From: Dehalococcoidia bacterium
Lineage (GTDB): Bacteria > Chloroflexota > Dehalococcoidia > GIF9 > AB-539-J10
Direction: 5' to 3'
Length of the DNA: 64,000 bases
NCBI GenBank assembly: GCA_003562475.1
Contig: PWUU01000077.1
Location: forward strand, 1-64,000
A program made the translations under genes and the position numbers. The notes beneath the pieces are model-generated. The model saw nothing but the letters and a program-made list of their open reading frames with translations, was not told where the DNA came from and searched no databases. Shown here piece by piece: positions 38,296 through 47,893 of the stretch (within the stretch, counting starts at the first letter, position 1; each line of letters begins with the position of its first letter).

Positions 38296-39752
38296 ATATC
38301 CGGATCGTCCTCAAATATCTCGGCATTCTTCTGGCTATACTTGGCGTCTCGCTTTTCCTCCCGCTCTTCTGGTCGGTTGCCGTCGCCCGTGACGGGGCTC
38401 ATGCGGGCTTTCTCGTGCCGATGGCCATTGCGTTGTTCGGAGGACTCGCGCTGTTCCGCTTCATTCGCTCGGACAGACGGGGCCTCTCCAGGAGAGAAGG
38501 GCTTGCGCTCGTCACCTGGACCTGGCTGGGTGGGGTGCTCATCGGCGCCCTGCCGTACACGATCTCGGGAACTCTGCCGTCGTTCGTCGATGCCTTCTTC
38601 GAATCGATGTCGGGATTCACGACGACCGGAGCGACGGTCATGCCGGCCATCGGCCAGCAGCCCCCCAGCATACTCCTCTGGCGGAACTTCACGCAGTGGA
38701 TCGGTGGAATGGGCATCATCACCTTCTTCGTGGCCCTGTTTCCGATGCTCGGCATCGGTGCGGCGCGGCTGTTTGAAGCCGAGGTGCCCGGTCTTCAAGC
38801 TGGACGGCTCCGCGCGCGTGTGGTCGATACAGCTCGGGCTCTGTGGATTCTGTATGTGGGGCTCTCCTTCATCCTGTTCGGACTGCTGTGGATTGGCGCG
38901 CGAATCCCGGTCTACGACTCGATGAACATCACGTTCGGGACCATGCCCACCGGAGGTTTCCTGCACCTGGGTGAGAGCATCGGCGCATATGCCGACAGGC
39001 CGTTTGTCACCACCGTCGTAACCTTCTTCATGCTGGTTGCGGGAGTCAACTTCGCGCTCTACCACCTGGCCCTCCGTCGCGGGCGACTCAGTGCCCTGGT
39101 GGACAATCCGGAGTTCCGACTCTACATTGGAATCTTCGCGATCGCGGCCGGTGTTGTCACAATCGAACTCGTGAGCAGGACAGGTATGGCTCCGACAGAG
39201 GCACTGCAGCACGCTGCGTTTCAGGTGGCGTCGATTCAGACCACGACCGGTTTCACGACGGCCAACTACGACGCATGGCCCTACCTGTCGCGGAGCATTC
39301 TGCTGGTGCTCATGCTCGTCGGTGCCTGTGCTGGATCAACTGGCGGTGGATTCAAAGTCGTTAGATTACTGATCGTCGTCAAGTACTCCTTCCGGCAGGT
39401 CGTAGCGACCTTCAGCCCGAGATCGGTGATGCCTCTGAAGGTTGGCGGTGAGACAATATCTGAGCCCATAGTCTCCGCCGTTGCAGGGATGGGTGGATTG
39501 TTTGCGGTTTCACTCGTGGGAGGGTTTCTGTTCATGAGCGCGCTGGGACTCGATGCCGTGACCGCATTCGCGTCCGTTGCTGCGACTGTTGGGAATGTGG
39601 GCCCCGGCCTTGCGGGAGTTGGGCCTGCTTTGGATTATGCCTTTATTCCTGACGCGGGCAAGATTGTACTCGCGATCCTGATGCTGGTAGGGCGGCTCGA
39701 GTTTGTGACGGTCATGGCGCTGGTGAGTGCTTCTTTCTGGCGCTGGCGGTAG
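38292..39752 (+). CDS. trkH: Trk potassium transporter membrane subunit TrkH
   Basis: 486 aa membrane channel. Selectivity-filter-type loops occur in repeated units: SGFTTTGATV, MPTGGFLHLG, QTTTGFTTANYDAWP and TVGNVGPGLAGVGP. GTG start within GTGA shared with the trkA stop. Confidence 0.95.
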   Translation: MNIRIVLKYLGILLAILGVSLFLPLFWSVAVARDGAHAGFLVPMAIALFGGLALFRFIRSDRRGLSRREGLALVTWTWLGGVLIGALPYTISGTLPSFVDAFFESMSGFTTTGATVMPAIGQQPPSILLWRNFTQWIGGMGIITFFVALFPMLGIGAARLFEAEVPGLQAGRLRARVVDTARALWILYVGLSFILFGLLWIGARIPVYDSMNITFGTMPTGGFLHLGESIGAYADRPFVTTVVTFFMLVAGVNFALYHLALRRGRLSALVDNPEFRLYIGIFAIAAGVVTIELVSRTGMAPTEALQHAAFQVASIQTTTGFTTANYDAWPYLSRSILLVLMLVGACAGSTGGGFKVVRLLIVVKYSFRQVVATFSPRSVMPLKVGGETISEPIVSAVAGMGGLFAVSLVGGFLFMSALGLDAVTAFASVAATVGNVGPGLAGVGPALDYAFIPDAGKIVLAILMLVGRLEFVTVMALVSASFWRWR

Positions 39753-39781
39753 CAGAACTTCTACAGTAGTAGCGGTATGTG

Positions 39782-39810
39782 TTGACTAATTATGCGGAAG
39801 TCATTACTAT
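39782..39810 (+). promoter_or_regulatory. Promoter of the universal stress gene, leaderless
   Basis: TTGACT (39782-39787), 17-bp spacer, TACTAT (39805-39810); the ATG at 39821 is 10 bases later and has no Shine-Dalgarno. This is an internal promoter of the potassium cluster, 29 bp after trkH. Confidence 0.7.
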
Positions 39811-39820
39811 CCGTCGCCGT

Positions 39821-40261
39821 ATGGACATTGGAAAGATACTGGTGCCGATAAGTGGAAACCACGTCGACGCCGAGGTGATCCGCATGGCATGTGGCCTGGC
39901 CGAGGACACCAGCGCGTCGGTCTATGCAGTGTACGTCATAGAGGTGGAGAGGAGTCTCCCTGTCGATGCATCGCTCGGGGAACAGTCGGCCAGGGCGGAA
40001 GAGATTCTGTCTCGTGCCGAGGCGATTGCGCATGAGTATGGCTACGAGATCGATACGGGTCTGCTGCAGGCCCGGGAAGCCGGCCCCGCCATTATCGGAG
40101 AGGCAATCGAGGGTTGTGCTGACCTGATCGTCATGGGAGTGGCGTACCGCCGCCGGCTTGGCATGTTCGATATCGGGAACACAACATCTCATGTGCTCAA
40201 AGAAGCACCGTGCCACGTTGTTCTCTACAGGGCAGCTGCTTCGTCAGGAGAGCGAGCGTGA
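39821..40261 (+). CDS. Universal stress protein family (UspA-like)
   Basis: 146 aa: DIGKILVPISGNHVDAEVIR at the start, then CADLIVMGVAYRRRLGMFDIGNTTSHVLKEAPCHVVLY, the ATP-binding G-x2-G-x9-G(S/T) loop in modified form. I chose ATG 39821, where the fold begins; the frame is open to about 39779. Located between trkH and two more TrkA genes, it may sense nucleotide state for potassium uptake. Confidence 0.88.
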   Translation: MDIGKILVPISGNHVDAEVIRMACGLAEDTSASVYAVYVIEVERSLPVDASLGEQSARAEEILSRAEAIAHEYGYEIDTGLLQAREAGPAIIGEAIEGCADLIVMGVAYRRRLGMFDIGNTTSHVLKEAPCHVVLYRAAASSGERA

Positions 40262-40656
40262 ACGCTGTGATAATGGGTTGTGGCCGCGTTGCCTCCGAAC
40301 TTGCCACGCTACTGGACCAGGAAGGGCATGACGTTACAGTTATCGATACGGAGCTCTCCCAGTTCGAAAGGCTTCCGCAGTCGTTTGGAGGAACAACGGT
40401 GGTGGGAGATGCAACCGATGAAGAAGTGCTGCGCAAGGCTGGACTGATGTCTGCAGATGCATTCATTGCCCTCACACGGGATGACGATCGTAACGCTATG
40501 GCCGCGCAGATAGCGAAACACATATTTGGCGTGCGCAAGGTCATCTGTCGCATCTACGATCCTCCGCGTGAGCAGTTCTACAAAGCCCTTGGACTGGAGG
40601 CCATTAGCCCGATAATGGTATTTGCCAGGCTCGTCAAAGGACGTCTCGAGGAGTGA
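40258..40656 (+). CDS. TrkA-N-only (RCK_N) protein
   Basis: 132 aa: a single NAD-binding domain (NAVIMGCGRVASELATLL, DAFIALTRDDDRNAMAAQIAK, CRIYDPPREQFYKALGLE) without an RCK_C domain. GTG start overlaps the usp stop. Half-size Trk regulators normally act as partners of a second RCK protein, here the gene starting 4 bp later. Confidence 0.88.
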   Translation: MNAVIMGCGRVASELATLLDQEGHDVTVIDTELSQFERLPQSFGGTTVVGDATDEEVLRKAGLMSADAFIALTRDDDRNAMAAQIAKHIFGVRKVICRIYDPPREQFYKALGLEAISPIMVFARLVKGRLEE

Positions 40657-40660
40657 CTTC

Positions 40661-41347
40661 GTGTACATCATAATTGTTGGTGGTGGAGAGGTGGGGTTCT
40701 ATCTGACCAGGGAGTTCATCGAGGCTGGCCACGAGGTACTTGTCATTGAACCGGACAGCAGACAGCGAGAATGGCTGGAGGAAGAGCTTGGCGGTGTCAC
40801 TCTTGTGGGCGAAGGGTGCCGGATCCAATGTCTTGATGAGGCGGGTGCCTCTCGGGCCGATGTATTCATCGCGGCGACCGACGCAGATGAGGTCAATCTG
40901 GCTGCGTGCCAGCTGGCACAGCTGAAATACCGTGTCCCAAGGGTCGTCGCGAAGCTCAACAATCCGCGCAACCGAAACATCTTCCACAAGCTTGGCATCG
41001 AGCACACTGTTGATGTCGCGGCACTGCTACTGGAGCACCTTAAAGCCCAAATGCCGGTCTTTCCGTTCATGCGCCTGCTCACACTCGAGGAGGAGGGAAT
41101 GGAAGTGGTACAGGTGAGAGTGACTGAAGGTTCTCGTCTCAGCGAGAGGAAGCTTGGTGAGACGGATGTCGCGTTTCTGGCAGAGTCCGCGTGTCTGGTC
41201 AGGGTGGGGGCCGGACCGCAGGTGGTGAGCGAGTCGACGAGGCTTCAGGTTGGTGATAGCCTCATCTGCGTTGTGCCTGAGGACCGGCTTGAGAGGCTGC
41301 GGGCGGAAGTAGGTGGGATCGTGTCGCCGGATGAGGGTGGCGGATAG
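40661..41347 (+). CDS. TrkA-family protein, RCK_N plus RCK_C
   Basis: 228 aa: YIIIVGGGEVGFYLTREF for the Rossmann domain, then an RCK_C domain (VVQVRVTEGSRLSERKLGE, LQVGDSLICVVPEDRLERL). GTG start 4 bp after the preceding N-only gene, with GAGGAG as ribosome site. With it, this probably forms a second, split TrkA for the same or another K+ channel. Confidence 0.9.
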   Translation: MYIIIVGGGEVGFYLTREFIEAGHEVLVIEPDSRQREWLEEELGGVTLVGEGCRIQCLDEAGASRADVFIAATDADEVNLAACQLAQLKYRVPRVVAKLNNPRNRNIFHKLGIEHTVDVAALLLEHLKAQMPVFPFMRLLTLEEEGMEVVQVRVTEGSRLSERKLGETDVAFLAESACLVRVGAGPQVVSESTRLQVGDSLICVVPEDRLERLRAEVGGIVSPDEGGG

Positions 41348-41365
41348 TCCCCTGTTCTGAGCCTG

Positions 41366-41872
41366 TTACTCCAGGGCGTCCTTCAGTCGCTGGTACATTG
41401 AGGACAGACTTTCCGACATCACCCGTGTGTTGAACAGTACCGGCATGAAGTTGGTGTCGCCGAGCCAGCGGGGCACGATATGTGTGTGGAGGTGGTGGTC
41501 GAATCCAGCTCCGGCAACTCGACCCAGGTTGAGGCCTATGTTGAATCCATCGGGGTGTGCCGCGCGTTTTAGAAGAGCGACACCCAGTCTGACCAACTCC
41601 TGGTGCTCGATGCTCTCCTCACGGGTTATCGACTCCAGTTCGGCTGTGTGTCTGAAAGGCGCGACCATGAGATGGCCGGGACTGTAGGGGAACGCGTTCA
41701 TCATAATGAAGTTCCACTGTCCCCGGTGGAGTACAAGCGCCGACTCGTCATCGTCTCCCGCCGGCGCAGAACAAAATACACAATCGGTATCCCTCGAGTG
41801 TCGAATGTACTCGATACGCCAGGGAGCCCACAGCCGCTGTAACCGTTCTTCTGTTGCCTTGAAGTCGTCCAT
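41366..41872 (-). CDS. HIT-family nucleotide hydrolase/phosphorylase
   Basis: 168 aa. HLHTHIVPRW is the histidine triad; RLWAPWRIEYIRH at the N-terminus and CVFCSAP (half of a zinc site) are typical of the Ap4A phosphorylase-like HIT group. Last gene of the dnaG-rpoD-hit unit, 6 bp after rpoD. Confidence 0.9.
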   Translation of the reverse strand: MDDFKATEERLQRLWAPWRIEYIRHSRDTDCVFCSAPAGDDDESALVLHRGQWNFIMMNAFPYSPGHLMVAPFRHTAELESITREESIEHQELVRLGVALLKRAAHPDGFNIGLNLGRVAGAGFDHHLHTHIVPRWLGDTNFMPVLFNTRVMSESLSSMYQRLKDALE

Positions 41873-41878
41873 CGCCTG

Positions 41879-43345
41879 CTAATCGAGGTAGTCCTTGAGC
41901 TTTCGGCTTCGGCTCGGATGTCGCAGTTTGCGGAGTGCCTTTGCTTCTATCTGGCGTATGCGCTCACGGGTTACATTGAATTCCTGCCCGACCTCTTCGA
42001 GCGTGCGCGCATGTCCGTCTTTGAGTCCAAATCGAAGCTGAAGGACTCGTTTCTCTCTTGGAGTAAGCTCGTCGAGCACTCTGTCCAGCTGTTCTTTCAG
42101 CAGTTCCTGTGTGGCGACCTCCGCAGGAGCCGGGCTTGTCTGATCCTCCACGAAGTCTCCCAGGCGTGTGTCCCCGTCCTCACCAATGGGAGTCTCCAGT
42201 GAGATGGGCTCATGGTGAAACAGGTCCATGACCTCTTCGACCCGGTCCGAATTCATGTTGAGACGGAGTCCAATTTCTTCGTAACTCGGCTCACGCTTGA
42301 GCTCCTGGCTCAGCTGGCGTGTGGTGCGCAGAAGCCGGTTCATAGTCTCAACCATGTGCACTGGAATACGTATGGTTCGCGCCTGATCGGCGATAGCCCG
42401 AGTGATGCCCTGCCGTATCCACCACGTTGCATAGGTGCTGAACTTGTAACCCTTGCGGTGGCGGAACTTCTCCACCGCCCGCATCAGACCGATGTTGCCC
42501 TCCTGGATGAGATCCAGCAGCGACATCCCGTGGCCGATGTACTTCTTGGCGATGCTTACCACCAGGCGAAGGTTTGCCTGGGTGAGGTGTCTTTCCGCGT
42601 GCAGTGCCGCGCGCTTCACTGCATCGTAGTGGCGCTGGAATTCATCCTCGTAAGGCTGGAACAAGGACGCAAGGCGCTCTTCCGCGATGATCTCCCGCAG
42701 CTGCTCCAGTGAGCCGGCCGCCAACAGCTCTACGGCCCTTGGCGGCAACACGCTGCTGTTCACCGAGAGGCTCACGATCGCCTCATCCGCCGCCAGAGCG
42801 GTCCGGTTGGTATGCTCGGCCACAGCTGTAACGAGGCCGGGTTTGATATCATTGTCGATGGCAACTCGAAGCTCATGCATATTCACGATCTGACCGATCG
42901 TGAGCCCTTCCTCGATATCCAGCTGTTCCCTGATGACGTCCAGCACAGGATGGGCCCTCACCACACGGCCGATGAGGTCCACTGTCATGTCGACTGCCGT
43001 GAGGTGTGCGCAGGACTTCTTGTAGTGTGCGTCCTCGAGCTTGGCGAGGTGGCGCCCGCGCTCGATTCTGCTGGAGAGAACTCTCTCCTCCGATGCGTTC
43101 AGCAACGGCACCTGCCCGATTTCACGCAGGTACATGCGGACTGAGTCGTCGATGACCTCATGATCTTCAAGACTTATCGTCGCCTTGACGTCGTCCGCCA
43201 CCAGGGTCAACCCTGGTTCATCGGAGCTCTCACTGTCAGTCGTGGTATCCGGCTCGTCCGTCTCTTCCTCGCCATATCCTTCAGTCGCCGGGCTCGCCGG
43301 CTCGTCCTGAAGATCAGTCGAACTGGTGTCTCGAATCATTTCCAT
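41879..43345 (-). CDS. rpoD: Primary RNA polymerase sigma factor RpoD
   Basis: 488 aa. Region 1.2 [19 protein letters not shown], then an insert of about 150 residues, region 2 [20 protein letters not shown] and [32 protein letters not shown], region 3, and region 4.2 [20 protein letters not shown]. The acidic N-terminus is short, without a full region 1.1. GAGG lies before the ATG, 2 bp after dnaG. It should recognise the TTGACA/TATAAT-type promoters seen in the window. Confidence 0.95.
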   Translation of the reverse strand: MEMIRDTSSTDLQDEPASPATEGYGEEETDEPDTTTDSESSDEPGLTLVADDVKATISLEDHEVIDDSVRMYLREIGQVPLLNASEERVLSSRIERGRHLAKLEDAHYKKSCAHLTAVDMTVDLIGRVVRAHPVLDVIREQLDIEEGLTIGQIVNMHELRVAIDNDIKPGLVTAVAEHTNRTALAADEAIVSLSVNSSVLPPRAVELLAAGSLEQLREIIAEERLASLFQPYEDEFQRHYDAVKRAALHAERHLTQANLRLVVSIAKKYIGHGMSLLDLIQEGNIGLMRAVEKFRHRKGYKFSTYATWWIRQGITRAIADQARTIRIPVHMVETMNRLLRTTRQLSQELKREPSYEEIGLRLNMNSDRVEEVMDLFHHEPISLETPIGEDGDTRLGDFVEDQTSPAPAEVATQELLKEQLDRVLDELTPREKRVLQLRFGLKDGHARTLEEVGQEFNVTRERIRQIEAKALRKLRHPSRSRKLKDYLD

Positions 43346-43347
43346 GG

Positions 43348-45225
43348 TTATCCTCGCTTATCTCGGCTTCTGCGGTTCTTCCGTAGGAAAATCTCGTGTA
43401 GTCTCGCAGTGGAAGCGACACCGGTCTGCTCTAGCGTCGCGAGTTCAGCTTCAAGCCCCTGTTCCTGTCGCTCGCGTTGCAGCGTCGTTTCAATGATGAA
43501 TTGCTGGCGCTTCAACTGACGTTCCTGAAGGCGGAGAATGCATTCATTGAGGGCACGTCTCTGGATCTCTTCGTCTCCGGGAATATCTGGATGGAATGGT
43601 CTTGACAGGAGGTAGTCTAGATGCTCGACAAGGAGAGCGTCAAGTGACGAACGAAGGCCATCCTCGTTTGCCCCCGCCCTCCATGCCTCATATATATGTT
43701 GGTTCTCCGTGGTCTCGAAGTGATCGCTCTCAAGTCCGTCTGCGGCTTCCCGCAATTGGGGGTTCTTGAGGAGGAGAGTAAGGCAGTAGTCCTCAATTGT
43801 GCTGGACCCAGCGCGATGTGGCTGCGCGGCCTCCGCTGAAGCATGTTCTGTCGGTCTCCGGCTCCTGTTCCGGCTGAGGCGTGCCAGTTCCGTCATAAGC
43901 TCGCGCTCCGGAATCTCAAGCGCTCGACTGAGTCTGGAGTAGAACCGCGAACGGTCCATTGAGTCCTCTAGCTCTCCGATGATCGGCTCACAGGCTGCGA
44001 TGAGTTCCCGTTTACCGCGTGCGGTCGAGGTTTCGGCAGAACGCATAAGCGTGTCGACATAGAAATCGACGTACGGGACTGCGTGCGCAACCAGGTGCGC
44101 CCACGTATCCGGAGATTCTGCGATGATCCTATCAGGGTCCTCGCCGGACGACAGAACAATCACACGTATGTCGGCATCAAGGATTGACCTGAACGTCTGC
44201 TTCCCCCTTGGACCGAACTCTGCGACTGTCCGCTGTCCGAAGGCTTTACGAAATCTACCGGTTGTCTCACGTATGGTCTTCATGGCAGCGGCCAGTCCCG
44301 CCTCATCCGCATCGAGTGCCAGATATATGTTCCTGGTAATGCGTGAGAGCAAGGAAGCGTGGTGTTCCGTCAACGAGGTTCCCATCGGGGCAACCACGTT
44401 CTCCCATCCATGCTGATGTGCCTGGAGGACATCCGTGTAGCCTTCCACGAGGATGATCTGGTCTGCCCGGCGAGCGGCTGGTCTGGCCTTGTGGATTCCA
44501 TAGAGCACCTGGCCCTTATCGAATACACGTGTCTGGGGTGAGTTCAGGTACTTGGGCTGGAGATCTCCAAGTGCGCGCGCGCCAAACCCAATCACTCTGC
44601 CCGCCACATCGCATATGGGGAACATAAGACGATCCCGGAACCTATCGTATGTGTTCCCGTCTTCGCGCTGGGAGAGTAGTCCGGCGTCGGTAAGCTCCTG
44701 TTCTGAGAAGCCCTGAGACATGAGCAGGTCTTTGAGTGCCGTCCATCCCGACGGGCTGTAGCCCAGTCGAAAGGCAGCGGCTGTCTCTCCATCCACCGGA
44801 ATTCGGCGCCTGCTCGCGTACTCTCGTGCCCTTGTGGCACTATCTGCGGTGAGCAGCAGTGTGCGATAGTATTCTGCTGCTGCCTCGACAGCAGCGAGCA
44901 GCCGCTCTTTCTCTGCGTCCTTTTCGGATGAAGCCTCAGGCGGGCGCACCAGGGTCACTCCGGCACGGGCGGCAAGCATTCGTAGCGCTTCCTTGAAGTC
45001 GACGTTCTCTTTCTTCATCACGAAAGAGAACACGTCCCCACCGGTGCCGCATGCGCCAAAGCAATGCCAGCCCTGTCGGTCGGGAAATACGAAGAACGAC
45101 CCGTGCTTCTCCGTGTGGAACGGGCACAGCCCCTTGTAGTTCTTGCCGGCTTTCGTGAGCTGTACGTACTCTGATACAAGCGTCACGATGTCGATCTGTT
45201 CTTTGACGTCTGAGATCGCACTCAT
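43348..45225 (-). CDS. dnaG: DNA primase
   Basis: 625 aa. CHC2-type zinc domain ([18 protein letters not shown] and [14 protein letters not shown]), RNA polymerase core with [11 protein letters not shown], and [22 protein letters not shown]. The C-terminal DnaB-binding helical domain is about 150 residues. Coupled to rpoD as in the classical macromolecular synthesis operon, here without rpsU. Confidence 0.95.
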   Translation of the reverse strand: MSAISDVKEQIDIVTLVSEYVQLTKAGKNYKGLCPFHTEKHGSFFVFPDRQGWHCFGACGTGGDVFSFVMKKENVDFKEALRMLAARAGVTLVRPPEASSEKDAEKERLLAAVEAAAEYYRTLLLTADSATRAREYASRRRIPVDGETAAAFRLGYSPSGWTALKDLLMSQGFSEQELTDAGLLSQREDGNTYDRFRDRLMFPICDVAGRVIGFGARALGDLQPKYLNSPQTRVFDKGQVLYGIHKARPAARRADQIILVEGYTDVLQAHQHGWENVVAPMGTSLTEHHASLLSRITRNIYLALDADEAGLAAAMKTIRETTGRFRKAFGQRTVAEFGPRGKQTFRSILDADIRVIVLSSGEDPDRIIAESPDTWAHLVAHAVPYVDFYVDTLMRSAETSTARGKRELIAACEPIIGELEDSMDRSRFYSRLSRALEIPERELMTELARLSRNRSRRPTEHASAEAAQPHRAGSSTIEDYCLTLLLKNPQLREAADGLESDHFETTENQHIYEAWRAGANEDGLRSSLDALLVEHLDYLLSRPFHPDIPGDEEIQRRALNECILRLQERQLKRQQFIIETTLQRERQEQGLEAELATLEQTGVASTARLHEIFLRKNRRSRDKRG

Positions 45226-45361
45226 ATGCTGGCCGGACTGTGCCGGTGCCCGTGATGCTATGTCGGCAGACCCGCACAGTCGTGATGACTGGCATTAGGA
45301 TAGCACGCCGGACGCCTCGCGCGTGACAAACCCGGAGGGAACACCGGCGGTTGTGTGCGAA

Positions 45362-47770
45362 CTAGCTGTCCACGAGGCCAAGCATCTCAAGGTCAGCCAC
45401 GCGGATGCGGGTTGACAGGACCACATCTGCGTTCAGCGACATGGAATCGATGCCGCACTCGATCAGGTATCCTGCGAACTCGGGGAAATCGCTTGGCGCC
45501 TGGCCGCAGATGCCGACCTTGCGTGGAGGTTCATGGGCGTGGGCGAAATCGATAATCCTCTTGACCACCCGCCTGACTGCCTCATCCCGCTCGTCGGCGA
45601 TCTTTGAGAGCGTGTCAGAATCGCGGTCGATCCCCAGCATGAGCTGTGTCAGGTCGTTCGAGCCAATGCTGAACGCGTCGAACACATCGGCAAACTCGCC
45701 GGCGAGAGTTACATTGGATGGCCCCTCGCACATCATGTAGACCTCGAGTCCGTTCTCTCCCTGCACCAGCCCGAACTCGCGCATGACTTCGATGACCTTG
45801 CGGCCTTCTTCCGGAGTGCGGCAGAACGGGACCATGACCTTCACGTTGATCAGTCCCATCTCGTTGCGGACGCGCTTGATAGCAGCGCACTCCATGCCGA
45901 ATGCAGGCTTGAAGCGTTCGTCGTAGTAACGCGATGCGCCGCGCCACCCGATCATGGGGTTGCTCTCCTCCGGTTCGTAGAGGTATCCACCGACCAGGTT
46001 GGCGTACTCGTTGGTCTTGAAGTCAGAGAATCGGACAATGACGTCGTTCGGATAGAATCCTGCACCGATCTTGGCGATGCCCATCGTGAGGTTATCCACG
46101 TAGAAGTCCGTCTTGTTCTTGTAGCCGACCGTGCGCTTGTCGATGGCGCGAACCACTCGTGCCACCTTCCTGTCTGATTCCGCGGTCTTCTTGAGGTCCT
46201 CGTAGTTATAGAGCGCCATTGGATGGATGCCGATGTAGGAGTTAATGATGAACTCTTCTCTCGCCAGCCCCACACCGTCGTTGGGAATCTGTCCCCTGAT
46301 GAACGCCTCGTCCGGAATTCCGACGTTCATCATGATCTGCGTTCTCGGTCGGGGGACGTTATCGAGCGCGATCTCATCGACGCGGTATTTCAGGAGTCCA
46401 TTGTAGACCTTGCCGGTGCCCTCGGAGCAGTCGACTGTGACCTCCTTCGCTTTCCTGAGGACCCTGGTGCCATTGCCCGTGCCGATGACGCAGGGCACTC
46501 CGAGTTCCCTGCTGATGATCGCCGCGTGACATGTCCTGCCTCCCTCGTTGGTGACTATTGCAGCGGCGACCTTCATGATGGGCTCCCAATCGGGGTCGGT
46601 CATGTTGGTGACCAGCACCTCTCCCTCGCAGAAGTTGTGCATGTCCGCAGCGCTCGCGATGACATGGACCGGGCCCTGTCCTATCCTGGTGCCTACGGCC
46701 TCTCCGGTTATGAGAAGCTTCCCTGTCCCTTCAAGCACGTAGTTCTGGAGTGATACGGTGCCCGAGCGGGAGTGGACGGTCTCGGGTCTCGCCTGTACGA
46801 TGAACAGTTGCTCGGTTTGGCCATCCTTGGCCCACTCGACATCCATCGGCTTGCCGTAGTGCTGTTCTATGGCGCAGCCCCACCTGGCAAGCTGTACGAT
46901 TTCGTCGTCGGTGAGTGCGAAACGCTGTCTCTCTGCTACCGGGACACGCGATTGCCTCGTGCCACGCCCGTTGGGCCGGTAGACCATTCTCTTGCCCTTT
47001 GTGCCCAGGCGCTTCTCCACGATTGGCCGAAATCCTTCGTGCAACGTGGGCTTGAAGACGTAGAACTGGTCGGGATTGACGGTCCCCTGAACGATATTCT
47101 CGCCGAGTCCGTAGGCGGCAGTGATGTAGACGACGTCCCGAAAACCTGACTCGGTATCGATGGTGAACATCACACCCGAACACGCGAGATCGGAGCGAAC
47201 CATCTTCTGCACGCCAACCGACAGGTACACATCGAAGTGGTCGAATCCCTTGTCCACGCGGTACGAGATGGCGCGATTGGTGAACAGCGACGCGAAACAG
47301 GAACGAACCTTGATGAGCAGTTCCTTTGCCCCCTTCACGTTCAGGTATGTCTCCTGTTGTCCTGCAAAGGAAGCATCAGGGAGGTCCTCGGCGGTGGCGC
47401 TGCTGCGCACCGCCACATCTACCCCGCTGCCGTACTCCTGCTCCATTGCCTCGTACGCCTTCAGAATCTCCTGCTCCAGGTCGTCTGGCAACGAGGCTCC
47501 CAGTATGATGCCCCGGACCTTCGCGCCCCGGGAAACCAGTCCGCGGTAGTCCCGCGTGTCGAGATCGCTCAGAATGCTCCGAATCTGCCGGTCCACGCCG
47601 GCCCGTTCGATGAAATGCCGGTACCCTTCGGCGGTGACAGCAAATCCCGATGGCACGTGGACACCCTTGTTCTTGAGGGCGCGGAGCATTTCCCCCAGTG
47701 AGGCATTCTTGCCTCCTACAAGTCCCACATCTGTGATGCCTACTTCATCCAGTCGCTTGATGAACTCCAA
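45362..47770 (-). CDS. ppsA: Phosphoenolpyruvate synthase
   Basis: 802 aa from TTG 47770, which has GGGGAGGT nine bases upstream and begins EFIKRLDEVGITDVGLVGGK. The frame is open to 47872, but that extension would overlap the promoter. ATP-grasp domain at the N-terminus (VDVAVRSSATAEDLPDASFA), mobile phosphohistidine domain with catalytic GGRTCHAAIISRELG, and the PEP/pyruvate barrel with SNDLTQLMLGIDRDS and VGICGQAPSD. It turns pyruvate into PEP with ATP, feeding gluconeogenesis through eno and gapA. Confidence 0.94.
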   Translation of the reverse strand: MEFIKRLDEVGITDVGLVGGKNASLGEMLRALKNKGVHVPSGFAVTAEGYRHFIERAGVDRQIRSILSDLDTRDYRGLVSRGAKVRGIILGASLPDDLEQEILKAYEAMEQEYGSGVDVAVRSSATAEDLPDASFAGQQETYLNVKGAKELLIKVRSCFASLFTNRAISYRVDKGFDHFDVYLSVGVQKMVRSDLACSGVMFTIDTESGFRDVVYITAAYGLGENIVQGTVNPDQFYVFKPTLHEGFRPIVEKRLGTKGKRMVYRPNGRGTRQSRVPVAERQRFALTDDEIVQLARWGCAIEQHYGKPMDVEWAKDGQTEQLFIVQARPETVHSRSGTVSLQNYVLEGTGKLLITGEAVGTRIGQGPVHVIASAADMHNFCEGEVLVTNMTDPDWEPIMKVAAAIVTNEGGRTCHAAIISRELGVPCVIGTGNGTRVLRKAKEVTVDCSEGTGKVYNGLLKYRVDEIALDNVPRPRTQIMMNVGIPDEAFIRGQIPNDGVGLAREEFIINSYIGIHPMALYNYEDLKKTAESDRKVARVVRAIDKRTVGYKNKTDFYVDNLTMGIAKIGAGFYPNDVIVRFSDFKTNEYANLVGGYLYEPEESNPMIGWRGASRYYDERFKPAFGMECAAIKRVRNEMGLINVKVMVPFCRTPEEGRKVIEVMREFGLVQGENGLEVYMMCEGPSNVTLAGEFADVFDAFSIGSNDLTQLMLGIDRDSDTLSKIADERDEAVRRVVKRIIDFAHAHEPPRKVGICGQAPSDFPEFAGYLIECGIDSMSLNADVVLSTRIRVADLEMLGLVDS

Positions 47771-47843
47771 GGTGGTCAGACCTCCCCTGTCCAGGTGCTT
47801 GATATCACCGTCGGGCGTTTCTTGTGGCGCAGTGGATTCGGCG

Positions 47844-47872
47844 ATTATAAATGAAGCCTGACCGGGGGGCAA
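47844..47872 (-). promoter_or_regulatory. Promoter of ppsA
   Basis: On the minus strand TTGCCC (47872-47867), 17-bp spacer, TATAAT (47849-47844). It supports the TTG start at 47770 and a leader of about 65 bases. Confidence 0.7.
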
Positions 47873-47893
47873 CAGGGACTTATGGTGGGCGGA

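Noticed and set aside
38022-39212. 396-codon minus-strand open frame opposite trkA/trkH
   Set aside because: It is antisense to two clear Trk genes; its Arg/His/Glu/Gly-rich composition is what a GC-rich shadow frame gives, and it has no ribosome site or family.
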